Shown: one piece after another, positions 9,268 to 16,537 of the stretch
Layout: each line of letters begins with the position of its first letter
Numbering within the stretch: the stretch's first letter is position 1
Origin: Acidobacteriaceae bacterium
Lineage (GTDB): Bacteria; Acidobacteriota; Terriglobia; Terriglobales; Acidobacteriaceae
Length of the DNA: 50,106 bases
Assembly: GCA_030037635.1 (NCBI GenBank)
Contig: JASHQH010000186.1
Location: forward strand, 1 to 50,106
Reading direction: 5' to 3'
The notes under the pieces: model-generated
Seen by the model: only the letters and a program-made list of their open reading frames with translations
Databases searched by the model: none
Told to the model about the DNA's origin: nothing
Translations under genes and position numbers: made by a program

Positions 9268-9900
9268 TCAGGGAACGACAATCGTGTCGCCGGACTTGAG
9301 CGCGACGTTCGAATCTTCGCTGCCTTTCAATGCTTCCTTGTAGTGCACGGGGATTTTTTGCTGCTTGCCATCTTCCACGCGCAGGATGTAGATCTTGCCC
9401 TTACTTGCGTAGTCGGTTAATCCGCCAGCGGCGGAAATGGCTTCGAGCAGGGTCATGCCGGGAGTCAGATCCACCGGTCCCTTTTTCGTGACCTCGCCGA
9501 GCAAGTAGACTTTCTTGCTGTTGCTCTGCGTCAGGACCACAGACACGATCGGAGTTTGGACGAACTTCTTGAGTTTGGTCGTAATTTCATCCGACAATTC
9601 CAGCGGAGTCCTGCCGGCAGCCATCACGTCGCCGAGCAACGGCATCGAAATTTTTCCGTCCAGGCGCACCAGAAGGCTGCCTGACAGCTTTTCTTGTCCC
9701 CATACCGTGACCGTGATGACATCCGACGGTCCGATCACATAACTGTCACCGGCTTCACCTGCTTGCGCCGGCGTATTCACGGTTGTTGTGGCCGCGCCCT
9801 GCGACGGGTCTGATGACGTGGCCGTCTGCTGGGCATCCTGCGCTGCGCATACGAGGCATGGCAATACAAATGCCAGGTTGAGAAGTCCCCTCAGTTTCAT
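9268..9900 (-). CDS. Polysaccharide export protein (short Wza-like, Poly_export + SLBB)
   Basis: Periplasmic or outer-membrane export protein. A signal sequence (MKLRGLLNLAFVLPCLVCA) is followed by a Poly_export domain (SYVIGPSDVITVTVWGQ, then LDGKISMPLLGDV) and one SLBB domain (KVYLLGEVTKKGPVDLTPG to TIVVP). At 210 aa it is much shorter than Wza (about 380 aa) and lacks the C-terminal helix that forms the Wza pore, so a separate outer-membrane partner is expected; the barrel gene 10 bp downstream is a candidate. The ATG at 9900 overlaps the stop of the upstream regulator by four bases (ATGA). A longer frame reaching 10113 would lie wholly inside that regulator gene and is rejected. Confidence 0.92.
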   Translation of the reverse strand: MKLRGLLNLAFVLPCLVCAAQDAQQTATSSDPSQGAATTTVNTPAQAGEAGDSYVIGPSDVITVTVWGQEKLSGSLLVRLDGKISMPLLGDVMAAGRTPLELSDEITTKLKKFVQTPIVSVVLTQSNSKKVYLLGEVTKKGPVDLTPGMTLLEAISAAGGLTDYASKGKIYILRVEDGKQQKIPVHYKEALKGSEDSNVALKSGDTIVVP

Positions 9901-10826
9901 AGCGCCGCTCCACTCCTGTTTTGCATCGGTTCTGCTCCAATTTGTTTGAGCTTGTAAAGCAAGGCCTTGTAACTGATCCCCAGCTCGTCTGCGGCCCGTT
10001 TGCGATTGCCTCCCGTGGCAACCAAAACCTCGGAAATCAATTTGCGCTCGATCTGGGTGGAGGCTGCTCGCGTGGCTTCCTTCAGCGATTGGGGCTTGCG
10101 GTGTCCATTCCAATTCATGTTTGGCGCTGCTGCCTTCAGCGCAGCCAGCGAAATTGACGGATCGCCTATAGCTACGAAAGTCTTGATTGCGGTATCGAGT
10201 TCGTTCAGGTTGTCGGGCCAGGTGTGTTCCAGCAGGAATCCCGCGATTTCCTCGCCCAGCACCGGTTTGGGACGATCAAATTGCTTTGAATAGTGGTTGA
10301 GAAGTTCATCGGCAATCAACAGGATTTCCGACTTTCTGATCCGCAAAGGCGAAATCCTGAGCATCACCACCGAAACCATGTAATAAAAATCCTCGCGCAT
10401 GCGCCAGGCTTTTACTTCCTCTGATAGCTCGTTGCTGGTTCCGCATATCAGGCGGCTGCCGTGCGCATCCTCGCCGTGAAAATACGTGCCCACAATCAAA
10501 TCCTGCAGGGCAAGGCTCAGGTCACCGATCTCCGCCAGGTAAATCGTCCCTTTGGCGGAAAATGCCGAAAGAATTGCGTGCTCATCGGCATCGGCGCTGT
10601 GAAGCTCTACAAACGGTCGGCGCGACTGATGCGACCGCGCATGAATCTGCGCGGCAATGGATCGCTTGCCCACGCCGCGTTCACCCACAATCAGTACCGG
10701 GCAATCGCTCTCCGCGATGCACGCGATGGCGCGCTGCATGTGCGCATCAATAAGGCCCGCAGGCCGCGCCTGCCTTTTCGCAACAGCCACCGGCGTATTG
10801 CCGGCTATCGCTACACTCTCTGTCAT
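9897..10826 (-). CDS. Degenerate sigma54-activator-like regulator (AAA remnant + Fis-type HTH)
   Basis: First gene of the EPS operon. It has the layout of a receiver-less enhancer-binding protein: AAA region (about 25-240) and a Fis-type helix-turn-helix (about 265-300, NRKRAADELGISYKALLYKL). It departs from working activators in three ways. The GAFTGA loop that contacts sigma54 and about 30 surrounding residues are missing between residues 75 and 93. Walker B reads TIYLAEIGD, with Ala for the essential Asp. Walker A is GERGVGKRS, still with GK. The arginine region (MREDFYYMVSV) is kept. It should therefore bind DNA but not remodel sigma54-RNA polymerase; an anti-activator or accessory role is inferred. 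A sigma54-type promoter lies 30 bp upstream, and the gene is coupled to the export gene. Confidence 0.85.
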   Translation of the reverse strand: MTESVAIAGNTPVAVAKRQARPAGLIDAHMQRAIACIAESDCPVLIVGERGVGKRSIAAQIHARSHQSRRPFVELHSADADEHAILSAFSAKGTIYLAEIGDLSLALQDLIVGTYFHGEDAHGSRLICGTSNELSEEVKAWRMREDFYYMVSVVMLRISPLRIRKSEILLIADELLNHYSKQFDRPKPVLGEEIAGFLLEHTWPDNLNELDTAIKTFVAIGDPSISLAALKAAAPNMNWNGHRKPQSLKEATRAASTQIERKLISEVLVATGGNRKRAADELGISYKALLYKLKQIGAEPMQNRSGAAL

Positions 10827-10856
10827 GTCGAGTCCTGGAACGACATCCGTTCCCCT

Positions 10857-10872
10857 AGCAACGCAGGTTCCA
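10857..10872 (-). promoter_or_regulatory. Sigma54 (-24/-12) promoter for EPS operon
   Basis: On the minus strand the sequence reads TGGAAC-CTGCG-TTGCT against the consensus TGGCAC-N5-TTGCW: five of six at -24, full TTGC at -12, correct spacing. Transcription would start near 10846, about 20 nt before the regulator ATG at 10826, where AGGA serves as a ribosome binding site. Confidence 0.72.
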
Positions 10873-10927
10873 AACCTGGGAATCCGGCGAGAAACCGATT
10901 TCCGTGGGCTTTATCCCTACTTGGGAG

Positions 10928-10939
10928 TGCCATATGGCA
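10928..10939. promoter_or_regulatory. 12-bp palindrome, possible upstream activator site
   Basis: TGCCATATGGCA is a perfect palindrome. Its centre is about 87 bp upstream of the inferred minus-strand start at 10846, nearly the distance at which the ATGCAAG palindrome stands before two other sigma54 promoters. Its sequence differs from that motif, so it may be a variant site, another regulator's operator, or chance. Confidence 0.35.
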
Positions 10940-10958
10940 GTGGTTGGCCTGGCAAAAT

Positions 10959-10973
10959 GGAAAAGGTTTTTCC
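10959..10973. repeat. A/T-tract palindrome GGAAAA-N3-TTTTCC
   Basis: GGAAAAGGTTTTTCC lies upstream of the degenerate regulator. A second copy-like element (11016-11029) is 43 bp away, and a related larger one stands at 24317-24351 between the two other regulators. It is a candidate operator or bending site. Confidence 0.45.
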
Positions 10974-11015
10974 CTCTTAGTGGAAAGAGTTGGGACACCG
11001 ACGGCGACCAAAAGT

Positions 11016-11029
11016 GGAAAATATTTTCC
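11016..11029. repeat. A/T-tract palindrome GGAAAATATTTTCC
   Basis: Perfect 14-bp palindrome. Its centre is about 105 bp upstream of the inferred flippase promoter start (11128) and about 176 bp upstream of the EPS operon start. It is the cleanest member of the GGAAAA/TTTTCC group in this region. Confidence 0.5.
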
Positions 11030-11101
11030 CCTTGGCGGACCCCAGACGGCCGTTCCCCCGCCTTTCCTGCGTCAACGCAATGGGCTGCGGCCGTTCCCTT
11101 T

Positions 11102-11117
11102 CGGCATGTCAATTGCT
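11102..11117 (+). promoter_or_regulatory. Sigma54 (-24/-12) promoter for flippase gene
   Basis: CGGCAT-GTCAA-TTGCT fits TGGCAC-N5-TTGCW with four of six at -24 and a perfect -12 at correct spacing. The inferred start is near 11128, giving a 5' leader of about 157 nt before the ATG at 11285. Together with the minus-strand element at 10857 it makes the two EPS units divergent and co-regulated. Confidence 0.6.
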
Positions 11118-11284
11118 AGGTAACGTTGCAATAAGGTACCCCTGTCGCCGATGAGGAGAAAGCGCACTAAGTCGTAGAAACGCCAACGATTCAATAAGTT
11201 TGTGGTTTTTTCCACCGCGTTGCGCAGATCTCCCACCGGACCTGTGCAAACCCCCCAAAAGATAGAATTTGAGAGTTAATCCGA

Positions 11285-12850
11285 ATGTCGAACACTAAAA
11301 CCATCGCACGGAACACCAGCTGGTATGGCATCGAGAACGTGGTCACCGCCATTGCGACGCTGATCACCTCCATCGCCATTGCCCGCACGCTGGGTCCGTC
11401 AAAGATGGGCTACATGGTCTACGTCATGTGGATCGCCACCCTGACTGCCAGCCTTGGCAGTCTCGGAATTCCCGCAACCACTGCGAAATATATGGCCGAG
11501 TTCATCGGCAAGGGCGACCGCGGCACGGCCCGGTTCATTTACTTCCGAACGCTCTCTTTGCAAATTGCCTTCGCAACGGTCGCTACCGGCGGCATTGTTT
11601 TGTGGGCTTTGCTGCGCGGTCAGCCAGAGTACAGGTGGGCCGCCCTGCTTGTTGTGCTCAGCATCTGGCCTGGAATGGTCAATTCGGTTTCAGCCCAGGC
11701 AAACGTGGCGTCGGAAAACCTGGCGGCGAATCTGCCCGGCTCGGTGGTGTCCACCTTTGTCTACTTCTTTGCCATTCTGGCCACGGTGGTCTTTCACTGG
11801 GGCGTGGTTGGAGTTGGCGCGGCGTTCTTCAGCATGCGCGCTGTCGACTTTGTGGTTCGACTGTTTCCTACCATGCGCCGTATCCTCACTTGGGAAAGGC
11901 AGCATGTTCAACCGGAGGATTTGCGCAGACGCATGGTCCGGTTTGCTATGCAAAGCGTCACCAGCATGGTGATCGGCCTCATCGTCTGGAGCCGCTCCGA
12001 GGTCATTTTACTGCGGCACCTCAGCGACGATATCCGTCAGATTGCTTTTTATTCAGTGGCGTTCAGCCTTGCCGACCGCCTGCTCATCGCCTCCACTGTC
12101 TTCGGCTCCGCCGCAGCGTCCACCATCTTTGCCCAGCACGGGCGCGACAAGTCGAGGAATTCTGCGGTTTCCGCTTCCTCGTTTCGCTATCTTGCGCTCA
12201 CCTCATTTCCGCTGCACTTTGTAGCCGCTTCCCTCGCCGCGCCGGCGTTGCTCCTGTTCTACGGCTCCAAGTACCGGGGTGCGTCCATGGTGGTCACCCT
12301 GGCTCCCATTCTTTGCATGCCCAAAGCCTTCATGACTCCTGTACAGAGCCTGCTGCAGAGCGTGGAGCGGCAGGGGATCGTTATCTTTGCTACCATCCTG
12401 GCCGGCGTCGTTGATTGGGGATTGGCTGCGTACCTCATTCCAGTCCACGGCGCCGTCGGTGCATGCATCGGCAGTGGAGCGGCACAGGTAACCGCCATCA
12501 CCATCATGTGGGCAGTGGCCATCCGCGGCTTCAACATCAAGCTACCCTGGATTCAGGTGGCAAAGACCGCCTTCATCAGCATCGCAGCGGCGCTGGCCGC
12601 GCATTTCGTCGCCCGGCAATTCGCGCCGATCTGGGGTGTGTTGCTGGGCGGAAGCTCTGCCCTTGTCGTTCTCTTTGTACTCTTCTACCTGATGCGCGTC
12701 TTGGAGCCGCAGGACTACCAGCGTTTCAAGGTCCTGGCCGCCCTGCTGCCCGCACCCGTCGCGGCGCGCATGATGTCGATTCTTTCGCTGCTCGTCCGCC
12801 GTGAGCCTGCCGACGCAGCAAGCGAGGATCAATTGGTTTTGAAGCCATAA
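11285..12850 (+). CDS. Lipid-linked oligosaccharide flippase (Wzx/RfbX-like, MOP superfamily)
   Basis: Integral membrane protein of 521 aa with 12-14 predicted helices, for example VVTAIATLITSIAIARTLG and ALAAHFVARQFAPIWGVLLGG. The N-terminus NTSWYGIENVVTAIATLI and the block GPSKMGYMVYVMWIATLTASLGSLGIPATTAKYMAEF are typical of the polysaccharide-specific branch. It would flip undecaprenyl-linked EPS repeat units to the periplasm. It is alone on the plus strand, divergent from the EPS operon, and transcribed from a sigma54-type promoter 170 bp upstream. The ATG at 11285 fits the first conserved residues. A lipid II (MurJ) flippase is less likely, given the sequence style and the location within the EPS locus. 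Confidence 0.88.
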   Translation: MSNTKTIARNTSWYGIENVVTAIATLITSIAIARTLGPSKMGYMVYVMWIATLTASLGSLGIPATTAKYMAEFIGKGDRGTARFIYFRTLSLQIAFATVATGGIVLWALLRGQPEYRWAALLVVLSIWPGMVNSVSAQANVASENLAANLPGSVVSTFVYFFAILATVVFHWGVVGVGAAFFSMRAVDFVVRLFPTMRRILTWERQHVQPEDLRRRMVRFAMQSVTSMVIGLIVWSRSEVILLRHLSDDIRQIAFYSVAFSLADRLLIASTVFGSAAASTIFAQHGRDKSRNSAVSASSFRYLALTSFPLHFVAASLAAPALLLFYGSKYRGASMVVTLAPILCMPKAFMTPVQSLLQSVERQGIVIFATILAGVVDWGLAAYLIPVHGAVGACIGSGAAQVTAITIMWAVAIRGFNIKLPWIQVAKTAFISIAAALAAHFVARQFAPIWGVLLGGSSALVVLFVLFYLMRVLEPQDYQRFKVLAALLPAPVAARMMSILSLLVRREPADAASEDQLVLKP

Positions 12851-13038
12851 TTCCACTGTACATGGCTTCCTGCAGATTCGGTGGCCGGCTCCGCTGTCTT
12901 CACGCTCCATACGGCAGCCGGCGCAGCTCCATTCACAGCCATCGGGGACTTTGCGGCCGGCGCCTCCAGACGCCTTGGCATGAAGTCCGATCTTCGGATT
13001 CACTTTTGGAAGCAACGAGAACCATTTTCGGAATCGCT

Positions 13039-13054
13039 ATGCAAGATTTTGCAT
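13039..13054. promoter_or_regulatory. 16-bp palindrome ATGCAAG-AT-TTTGCAT, candidate enhancer site
   Basis: Inverted repeat ATGCAA/TTGCAT with a four-base centre. The same motif, differing only in the two central bases and also followed by AA, stands at 27389-27404. Here its centre is about 84 bp upstream of the inferred sigma54 start (13131), the usual place for an activator site. Confidence 0.65.
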
Positions 13055-13104
13055 AACACCACCGTCCTGATCTCCTAATTCATTGAAAATGGTGGCCTTC
13101 TGTT

Positions 13105-13120
13105 TGGAGCCCAACCTGCA
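13105..13120 (+). promoter_or_regulatory. Sigma54 (-24/-12) promoter for PEP-CTERM gene
   Basis: TGGAGC-CCAAC-CTGCA: four of six at -24, four of five at -12, correct GG-N10-GC spacing. It lies 50 bp downstream of the ATGCAAG palindrome. The leader to 13381 would be long (about 250 nt), which is a point against it; a second weaker element at 13262 is closer. Confidence 0.5.
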
Positions 13121-13380
13121 TATTAGAAGTCAAGCGCGATTGGGGCGCATGGGTGTGCCGCAGGGCATCTCCCCGTGCGAACGCGCCTGATTATTTCCCG
13201 ATAGCCGGAAAAAGACGGGTCACTTTACCCGCGGCGCTAGGCGTATGTCCGTGCGCACGGCTGGTCTGTGGAATGCACCATGTGGATTATTTCGTTGCGC
13301 GGGATCTTCCCTGTCGTCCCACATGTCGCAATTCATACGGGTGCCTCTGTTCTCCAAGAAGGCGATTCCGAGGAGGTTTC

Positions 13381-13842
13381 ATGAAATCGTTTGGATTCGC
13401 TTTGCCTGTGATGGCGTTGGCCATTGCCTTTGTTCCCCGAGCGTTTGCCCGGCCCGCCGCCGATGTAAGTGCCGCGGCCGGCAATGACGTTGCCAGGACT
13501 TCGGGTCAGATCACTTGGAGCGGATACGCCGACCCAGGCCCCACTGTCCTCGAATTATCTGAAGTAGTTAGCCAGTCGGATTCTACGGCCGTCAGCCCCA
13601 TGCAGGGCAAAATTGCCAAGCCGGCGCCAAGCGGTGTTTCTACCATACTCGGTTCTCATCTGTTCAAACGCCCGGGCTCCAAGTCGACGATCCGGGCGGT
13701 CGGTGGCAGCTCGGGGCAATTGGGCACAAATCCCGCTTCTCCTGAGCCAAGCAGTCTTGTACTCCTTGGAACGGGGCTTCTGGGCCTGGCCTTCGTCGTG
13801 TTCCGCAAGGCCAAGTCTGAGGAGGTCTCGGTGCAGAAATAG
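13381..13842 (+). CDS. PEP-CTERM surface protein (exosortase substrate)
   Basis: Secreted protein of 153 aa without a recognised catalytic domain. A signal peptide (MKSFGFALPVMALAIAFVPRAFA) is followed by a Ser/Gly/Ala-rich region, and the C-terminus is a full PEP-CTERM sorting signal: SPEPSSLVLLG (PEP at about 121-123), a hydrophobic helix GTGLLGLAFVVF, then basic RKAK. Such proteins are processed by an exosortase and appear at the surface with EPS. The start is 13381, preceded by GAGGAGG; a longer frame from 13153 has no signal peptide and a poor start. A strong terminator follows at 13906. The exosortase itself is not in this window and must be encoded elsewhere. Confidence 0.92.
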   Translation: MKSFGFALPVMALAIAFVPRAFARPAADVSAAAGNDVARTSGQITWSGYADPGPTVLELSEVVSQSDSTAVSPMQGKIAKPAPSGVSTILGSHLFKRPGSKSTIRAVGGSSGQLGTNPASPEPSSLVLLGTGLLGLAFVVFRKAKSEEVSVQK

Positions 13843-13905
13843 TTCCTTGGTTCTCCCTTTCCTGCGGAGCAAAGGGCACAGAACATGCCCTGAAATACTC
13901 CACCC

Positions 13906-13935
13906 AATCCCCACCGAACCTGGTGGGGATTTTTT
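13906..13935 (+). terminator. Rho-independent terminator after PEP-CTERM gene
   Basis: Ten-base-pair stem AATCCCCACC / GGTGGGGATT with a six-base loop, directly followed by a run of T. It lies 63 bp after the stop codon at 13842. Confidence 0.92.
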
Positions 13936-14023
13936 GTGCGGACAGTTTTCAGTGCGCGAAAGCCAGCCGATGCTCCGGCGTCGATTCGCGATGGATCGAT
14001 GAGCGACAACCAACCCGCATTCT

Positions 14024-14053
14024 TTGACACGCGTACGTTGCTGCCTTGATACT
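14024..14053 (+). promoter_or_regulatory. Sigma70-type promoter before deacetylase-like gene
   Basis: TTGACA (14024-14029), 18-bp spacer, GATACT (14048-14053). The expected start is near 14060, which supports the ATG at 14124 and argues against the in-frame TTG at 14046, which lies inside the promoter. Confidence 0.6.
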
Positions 14054-14123
14054 GAACGTGGCGGTTTCCTGCCCCATTTACGTCCAGGGGGCCCCAGGCG
14101 CCGAAAGCAATTTCCACCCTGCA

Positions 14124-15206
14124 ATGAAGCTTCCGCGACACGCTGAAATCTGGCTTGTGCCGTATCTGAAGGACCGCCTTCGTAAACGCCGATGGCGCCC
14201 GAAGCCGAAGCGGGCGTGGGTTGCCATTACCGATCATTACGAGCCTATGGGTATGGGTGCCTCCCTTGAGACGGCCCTGGCCCGTGTGGCGCGCTGGCGT
14301 GATACCTGGCCGCGTATCGCCGGCGACGCCCCCCGCGACGCGGCAGGCCATTGCCCGCAGTACAGCTTCTTTTACCCGCAAGAGGAGTACCAGCGCGAGG
14401 TGCTCGACGGAATAGCGGAAATGGTTCGCCTCGGCGTCGGTGACGTGGAGGTTCATCTCCATCACGATCAGGAGCAGCGCGAGACATTTATCGGCAAACT
14501 CACTGAGTTCTGCCGGCGCCTTAGCGGCGATCACGGCCTGCTTCGCCAGAGCGAAGGCCGAACCGTCTTCGGTTTCATCCACGGGAACTGGGCCCTGGAC
14601 AACTCCCGTCCGGATGGCAAATGGTGCGGCCTTAACGGTGAAATTGCTCTCCTGCGCGATCTTGGCTGCTATGCCGACTTCACCATGCCCTCCCTGCCCT
14701 CGCCCACGCAGGGACGCATCGTAAATAAGATCTATTGGTGCACCGCCAACGCCGACGATCGCCCCAAGTCCTTTGATCGCGGCATCGAAGCTTCGGTCGG
14801 CGCCGGCAAGCAGGGCGATCTGCTGATGATCACAGGACCGGTGGGGCTGCGCTTTGGCGAGCGGGTCGTTCCGCGACTCGAAACCGGTGAGATCGCCGGC
14901 TACGATATGCCGACTCCGGCTCGCGTGCGCAAATGGCTTGATTTGGCGCCGATGATCGCAAGCGACCTGTTTCTCAAGCTCTATACACACGGAGCCGACG
15001 ACCGCAACATGGAGCCGTTGCTCAGCGGCGGCCTTGCCAATCTCTATCGTTGGTTGGCCGAGGAAGCTGACCGGAGGGGGATCGAGATACACTGGGCCAC
15101 CGCCTGGCAAATGTACCAGGCAACCGCGGCATTGACCGAAAGCAGATCAGCTTCTGCCCATATCGCAAGCCCCGGGGGCGCACTCCGGGCAGACCGGCCA
15201 GTTTAA
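14124..15206 (+). CDS. Conserved EPS-locus protein, polysaccharide-deacetylase-like
   Basis: Protein of 360 aa, no signal peptide. Motifs spread along it recall carbohydrate esterase 4-type barrels without being canonical: WVAITDHYEP (near residue 35, like the metal-binding Asp strand), VEVHLHHDQ (near 110), FGFIHGNWALDN (near 150) and DFTMPS. I recall similar proteins of unknown function in acidobacterial EPS clusters. A role in trimming or deacetylating EPS sugars is inferred. The start is the ATG at 14124, though its ribosome binding site is weak. It is followed 72 bp later by wecB on the same strand and is probably co-transcribed with it, which would fit action on N-acetylated sugars. Confidence 0.75.
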   Translation: MKLPRHAEIWLVPYLKDRLRKRRWRPKPKRAWVAITDHYEPMGMGASLETALARVARWRDTWPRIAGDAPRDAAGHCPQYSFFYPQEEYQREVLDGIAEMVRLGVGDVEVHLHHDQEQRETFIGKLTEFCRRLSGDHGLLRQSEGRTVFGFIHGNWALDNSRPDGKWCGLNGEIALLRDLGCYADFTMPSLPSPTQGRIVNKIYWCTANADDRPKSFDRGIEASVGAGKQGDLLMITGPVGLRFGERVVPRLETGEIAGYDMPTPARVRKWLDLAPMIASDLFLKLYTHGADDRNMEPLLSGGLANLYRWLAEEADRRGIEIHWATAWQMYQATAALTESRSASAHIASPGGALRADRPV

Positions 15207-15278
15207 TCTCAGTAATCTTCGTCTCATCCCTCACCACAAGCCGGGATGTAGTTCAAAATGAGAAAAAGGAGAGCACGA

Positions 15279-16358
15279 ATGAAAGTCTTGCACGTCGTTG
15301 GCGCCAGGCCAAACTTCATGAAGGCGGCTCCGGTTTATCGCGCCCTGGCAAAACGCAGCCACGAGCAGATACTGGTGCATACGGGCCAGCATTACGACGC
15401 GCTGATGTCCGATGTGTTCTTCAAGGCTTTGGAAATACCCGACCCGGACGAGAGCCTCAATGTGGGTTCTGGTTCGCATGCCGAGCAAACCGCCGCCATC
15501 ATGATTCGCCTTGAACCTGTTCTTCTGAAGCGCAAACCGGACCTGGTTTTGGTTTACGGCGACGTCAATTCCACGGTTGCGGCGGCTCTCGTATGTGCCA
15601 AACTTGGGGTCCGCCTGGGCCATGTCGAGGCCGGTTTGCGATCCTTTGACCGTACCATGCCCGAAGAGATCAACCGGCTCGTGACTGATCAGCTTTCCGA
15701 CCTTCTCTTCACACCCTCTGCCGATGGCAATACCAATCTTGCGCGCGAAGGCGTTGCCGAGTCGAAGGTATTTCTGGTCGGGAACGTTATGATCGACACT
15801 CTCATCCGGTTCTTACCCAAAGCTGAGAATGTTTTCCCCAAGCTTAAGGCTGAGCTCTCGCTCGGATCCTTTGGCCTGATCACTTTGCATCGTCCGTCCA
15901 ATGTCGATAATGAGGCCGACTTTCTTCCCTTGTTGAATGCGCTCGACAAGCTGAGCCGCGATCTACCGCTGATCTTCCCGGTTCATCCGCGGACCCGGCA
16001 AAGATGGGTGGAACAGCTCCGCGCGGCCAACCCGAATCTTCGCGCCATCGATCCGCTGGGCTATCTGGAATTCCTCGCCCTCCAAAAACATGCCACCCTT
16101 GTTATTACCGACTCGGGTGGAATTCAGGAGGAGACTACTTTTCTTGGGACTCCCTGCTTTACGCTACGTGAGAATACTGAGCGTCCCATCACCATCGCCA
16201 GCGGCACCAATGTTCTCATCGGTCGCGATTGGGAAAAACTGGAGAAAGAGTTCCGCAACACCCTGAATGGCAATCGCAAGCAGGGTGCGCGGCCGCCCCT
16301 TTGGGATGGAAAAGCCTCAGAACGGATCGCTGACGTCCTCGCTGCCCTCGATCGTTGA
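15279..16358 (+). CDS. wecB: UDP-N-acetylglucosamine 2-epimerase (non-hydrolysing)
   Basis: Interconverts UDP-GlcNAc and UDP-ManNAc in the cytoplasm, feeding ManNAc or ManNAcA units into EPS. Visible family blocks: VVGARPNFMKAAPV at the N-terminus, VHTGQHYD, VEAGLRSFDRTMPEEINR, FVTLHRPSN-like LITLHRPSNVDN, and TDSGGIQEETTFLGTPCFTLRENTERP at the active site. The length of 359 aa is normal. The start is at 15279 because AAGGAG stands eight bases before it; the longer frame from 15258 lacks a site. It is convergent with a UDP-sugar dehydrogenase, and the two together could make UDP-ManNAcA or act separately. Confidence 0.95.
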   Translation: MKVLHVVGARPNFMKAAPVYRALAKRSHEQILVHTGQHYDALMSDVFFKALEIPDPDESLNVGSGSHAEQTAAIMIRLEPVLLKRKPDLVLVYGDVNSTVAAALVCAKLGVRLGHVEAGLRSFDRTMPEEINRLVTDQLSDLLFTPSADGNTNLAREGVAESKVFLVGNVMIDTLIRFLPKAENVFPKLKAELSLGSFGLITLHRPSNVDNEADFLPLLNALDKLSRDLPLIFPVHPRTRQRWVEQLRAANPNLRAIDPLGYLEFLALQKHATLVITDSGGIQEETTFLGTPCFTLRENTERPITIASGTNVLIGRDWEKLEKEFRNTLNGNRKQGARPPLWDGKASERIADVLAALDR

Positions 16359-16443
16359 GCCGTTGCGAGCGAGATTCTACGGCGGATTAGGAAATAATGC
16401 GTCCGCGAAGAGTGTAGCAAGGTCGCCCCACTCCGTTAGTCCA

Positions 16444-16471
16444 CCCCACGAACGAAGACCTGTTCGTGGGG
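16444..16471. repeat. Perfect 10-bp inverted repeat between convergent genes
   Basis: CCCCACGAAC, eight-base loop, GTTCGTGGGG. It lies between the convergent wecB and UDP-sugar dehydrogenase genes. There is no T-run on either side, so it is either a bidirectional stem that slows polymerase or a dispersed palindromic element. I cannot see a second copy in the window. Confidence 0.6.
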
Positions 16472-16537
16472 GCCCCCGGTGTTGGTTGCGTTGACCTTGG
16501 GCCAGTGCCACTCGGATACACCAACTCCTAATCCACT

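Larger units (their letters stand above)
10827..11284. other. Divergent regulatory region between EPS operon and flippase
   Basis: A 458-bp gene-free stretch between two divergent transcription units. It holds a sigma54-type promoter facing each way (10857-10872 minus, 11102-11117 plus), a 12-bp palindrome (10928-10939), two A/T-tract palindromes (10959-10973, 11016-11029), a TGCGT-CA-ACGCA repeat (11068-11079) and GTGG-T6-CCAC near 11202. Short frames in it show no protein-like features. Confidence 0.7.
12851..13380. other. Intergenic region with enhancer and promoter for PEP-CTERM gene
   Basis: A 530-bp stretch without a credible gene. It contains the ATGCAAG palindrome (13039-13054), a -24/-12 element (13105-13120) and a weaker one at 13262-13277 (TGGTCT-GTGGA-ATGCA, GG and GC correctly spaced). 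The inferred leader before the ATG at 13381 is about 250 nt. I see no terminator for the flippase gene. Confidence 0.6.

Noticed and set aside
9901..10113. N-terminal extension of the export protein frame
   Set aside because: It lies inside the upstream regulator gene; the ATG at 9900 starts a signal peptide and forms an ATGA overlap.
13262..13277. Second -24/-12 element before the PEP-CTERM gene (TGGTCT-GTGGA-ATGCA)
   Set aside because: Spacing is right, but only three of six at -24; it lacks the palindrome at -84. Kept as a weak alternative only.
13153..13380. Longer N-terminus for the PEP-CTERM protein
   Set aside because: The signal peptide starts at 13381 after GAGGAGG; the extension is Arg/Cys-rich noise.
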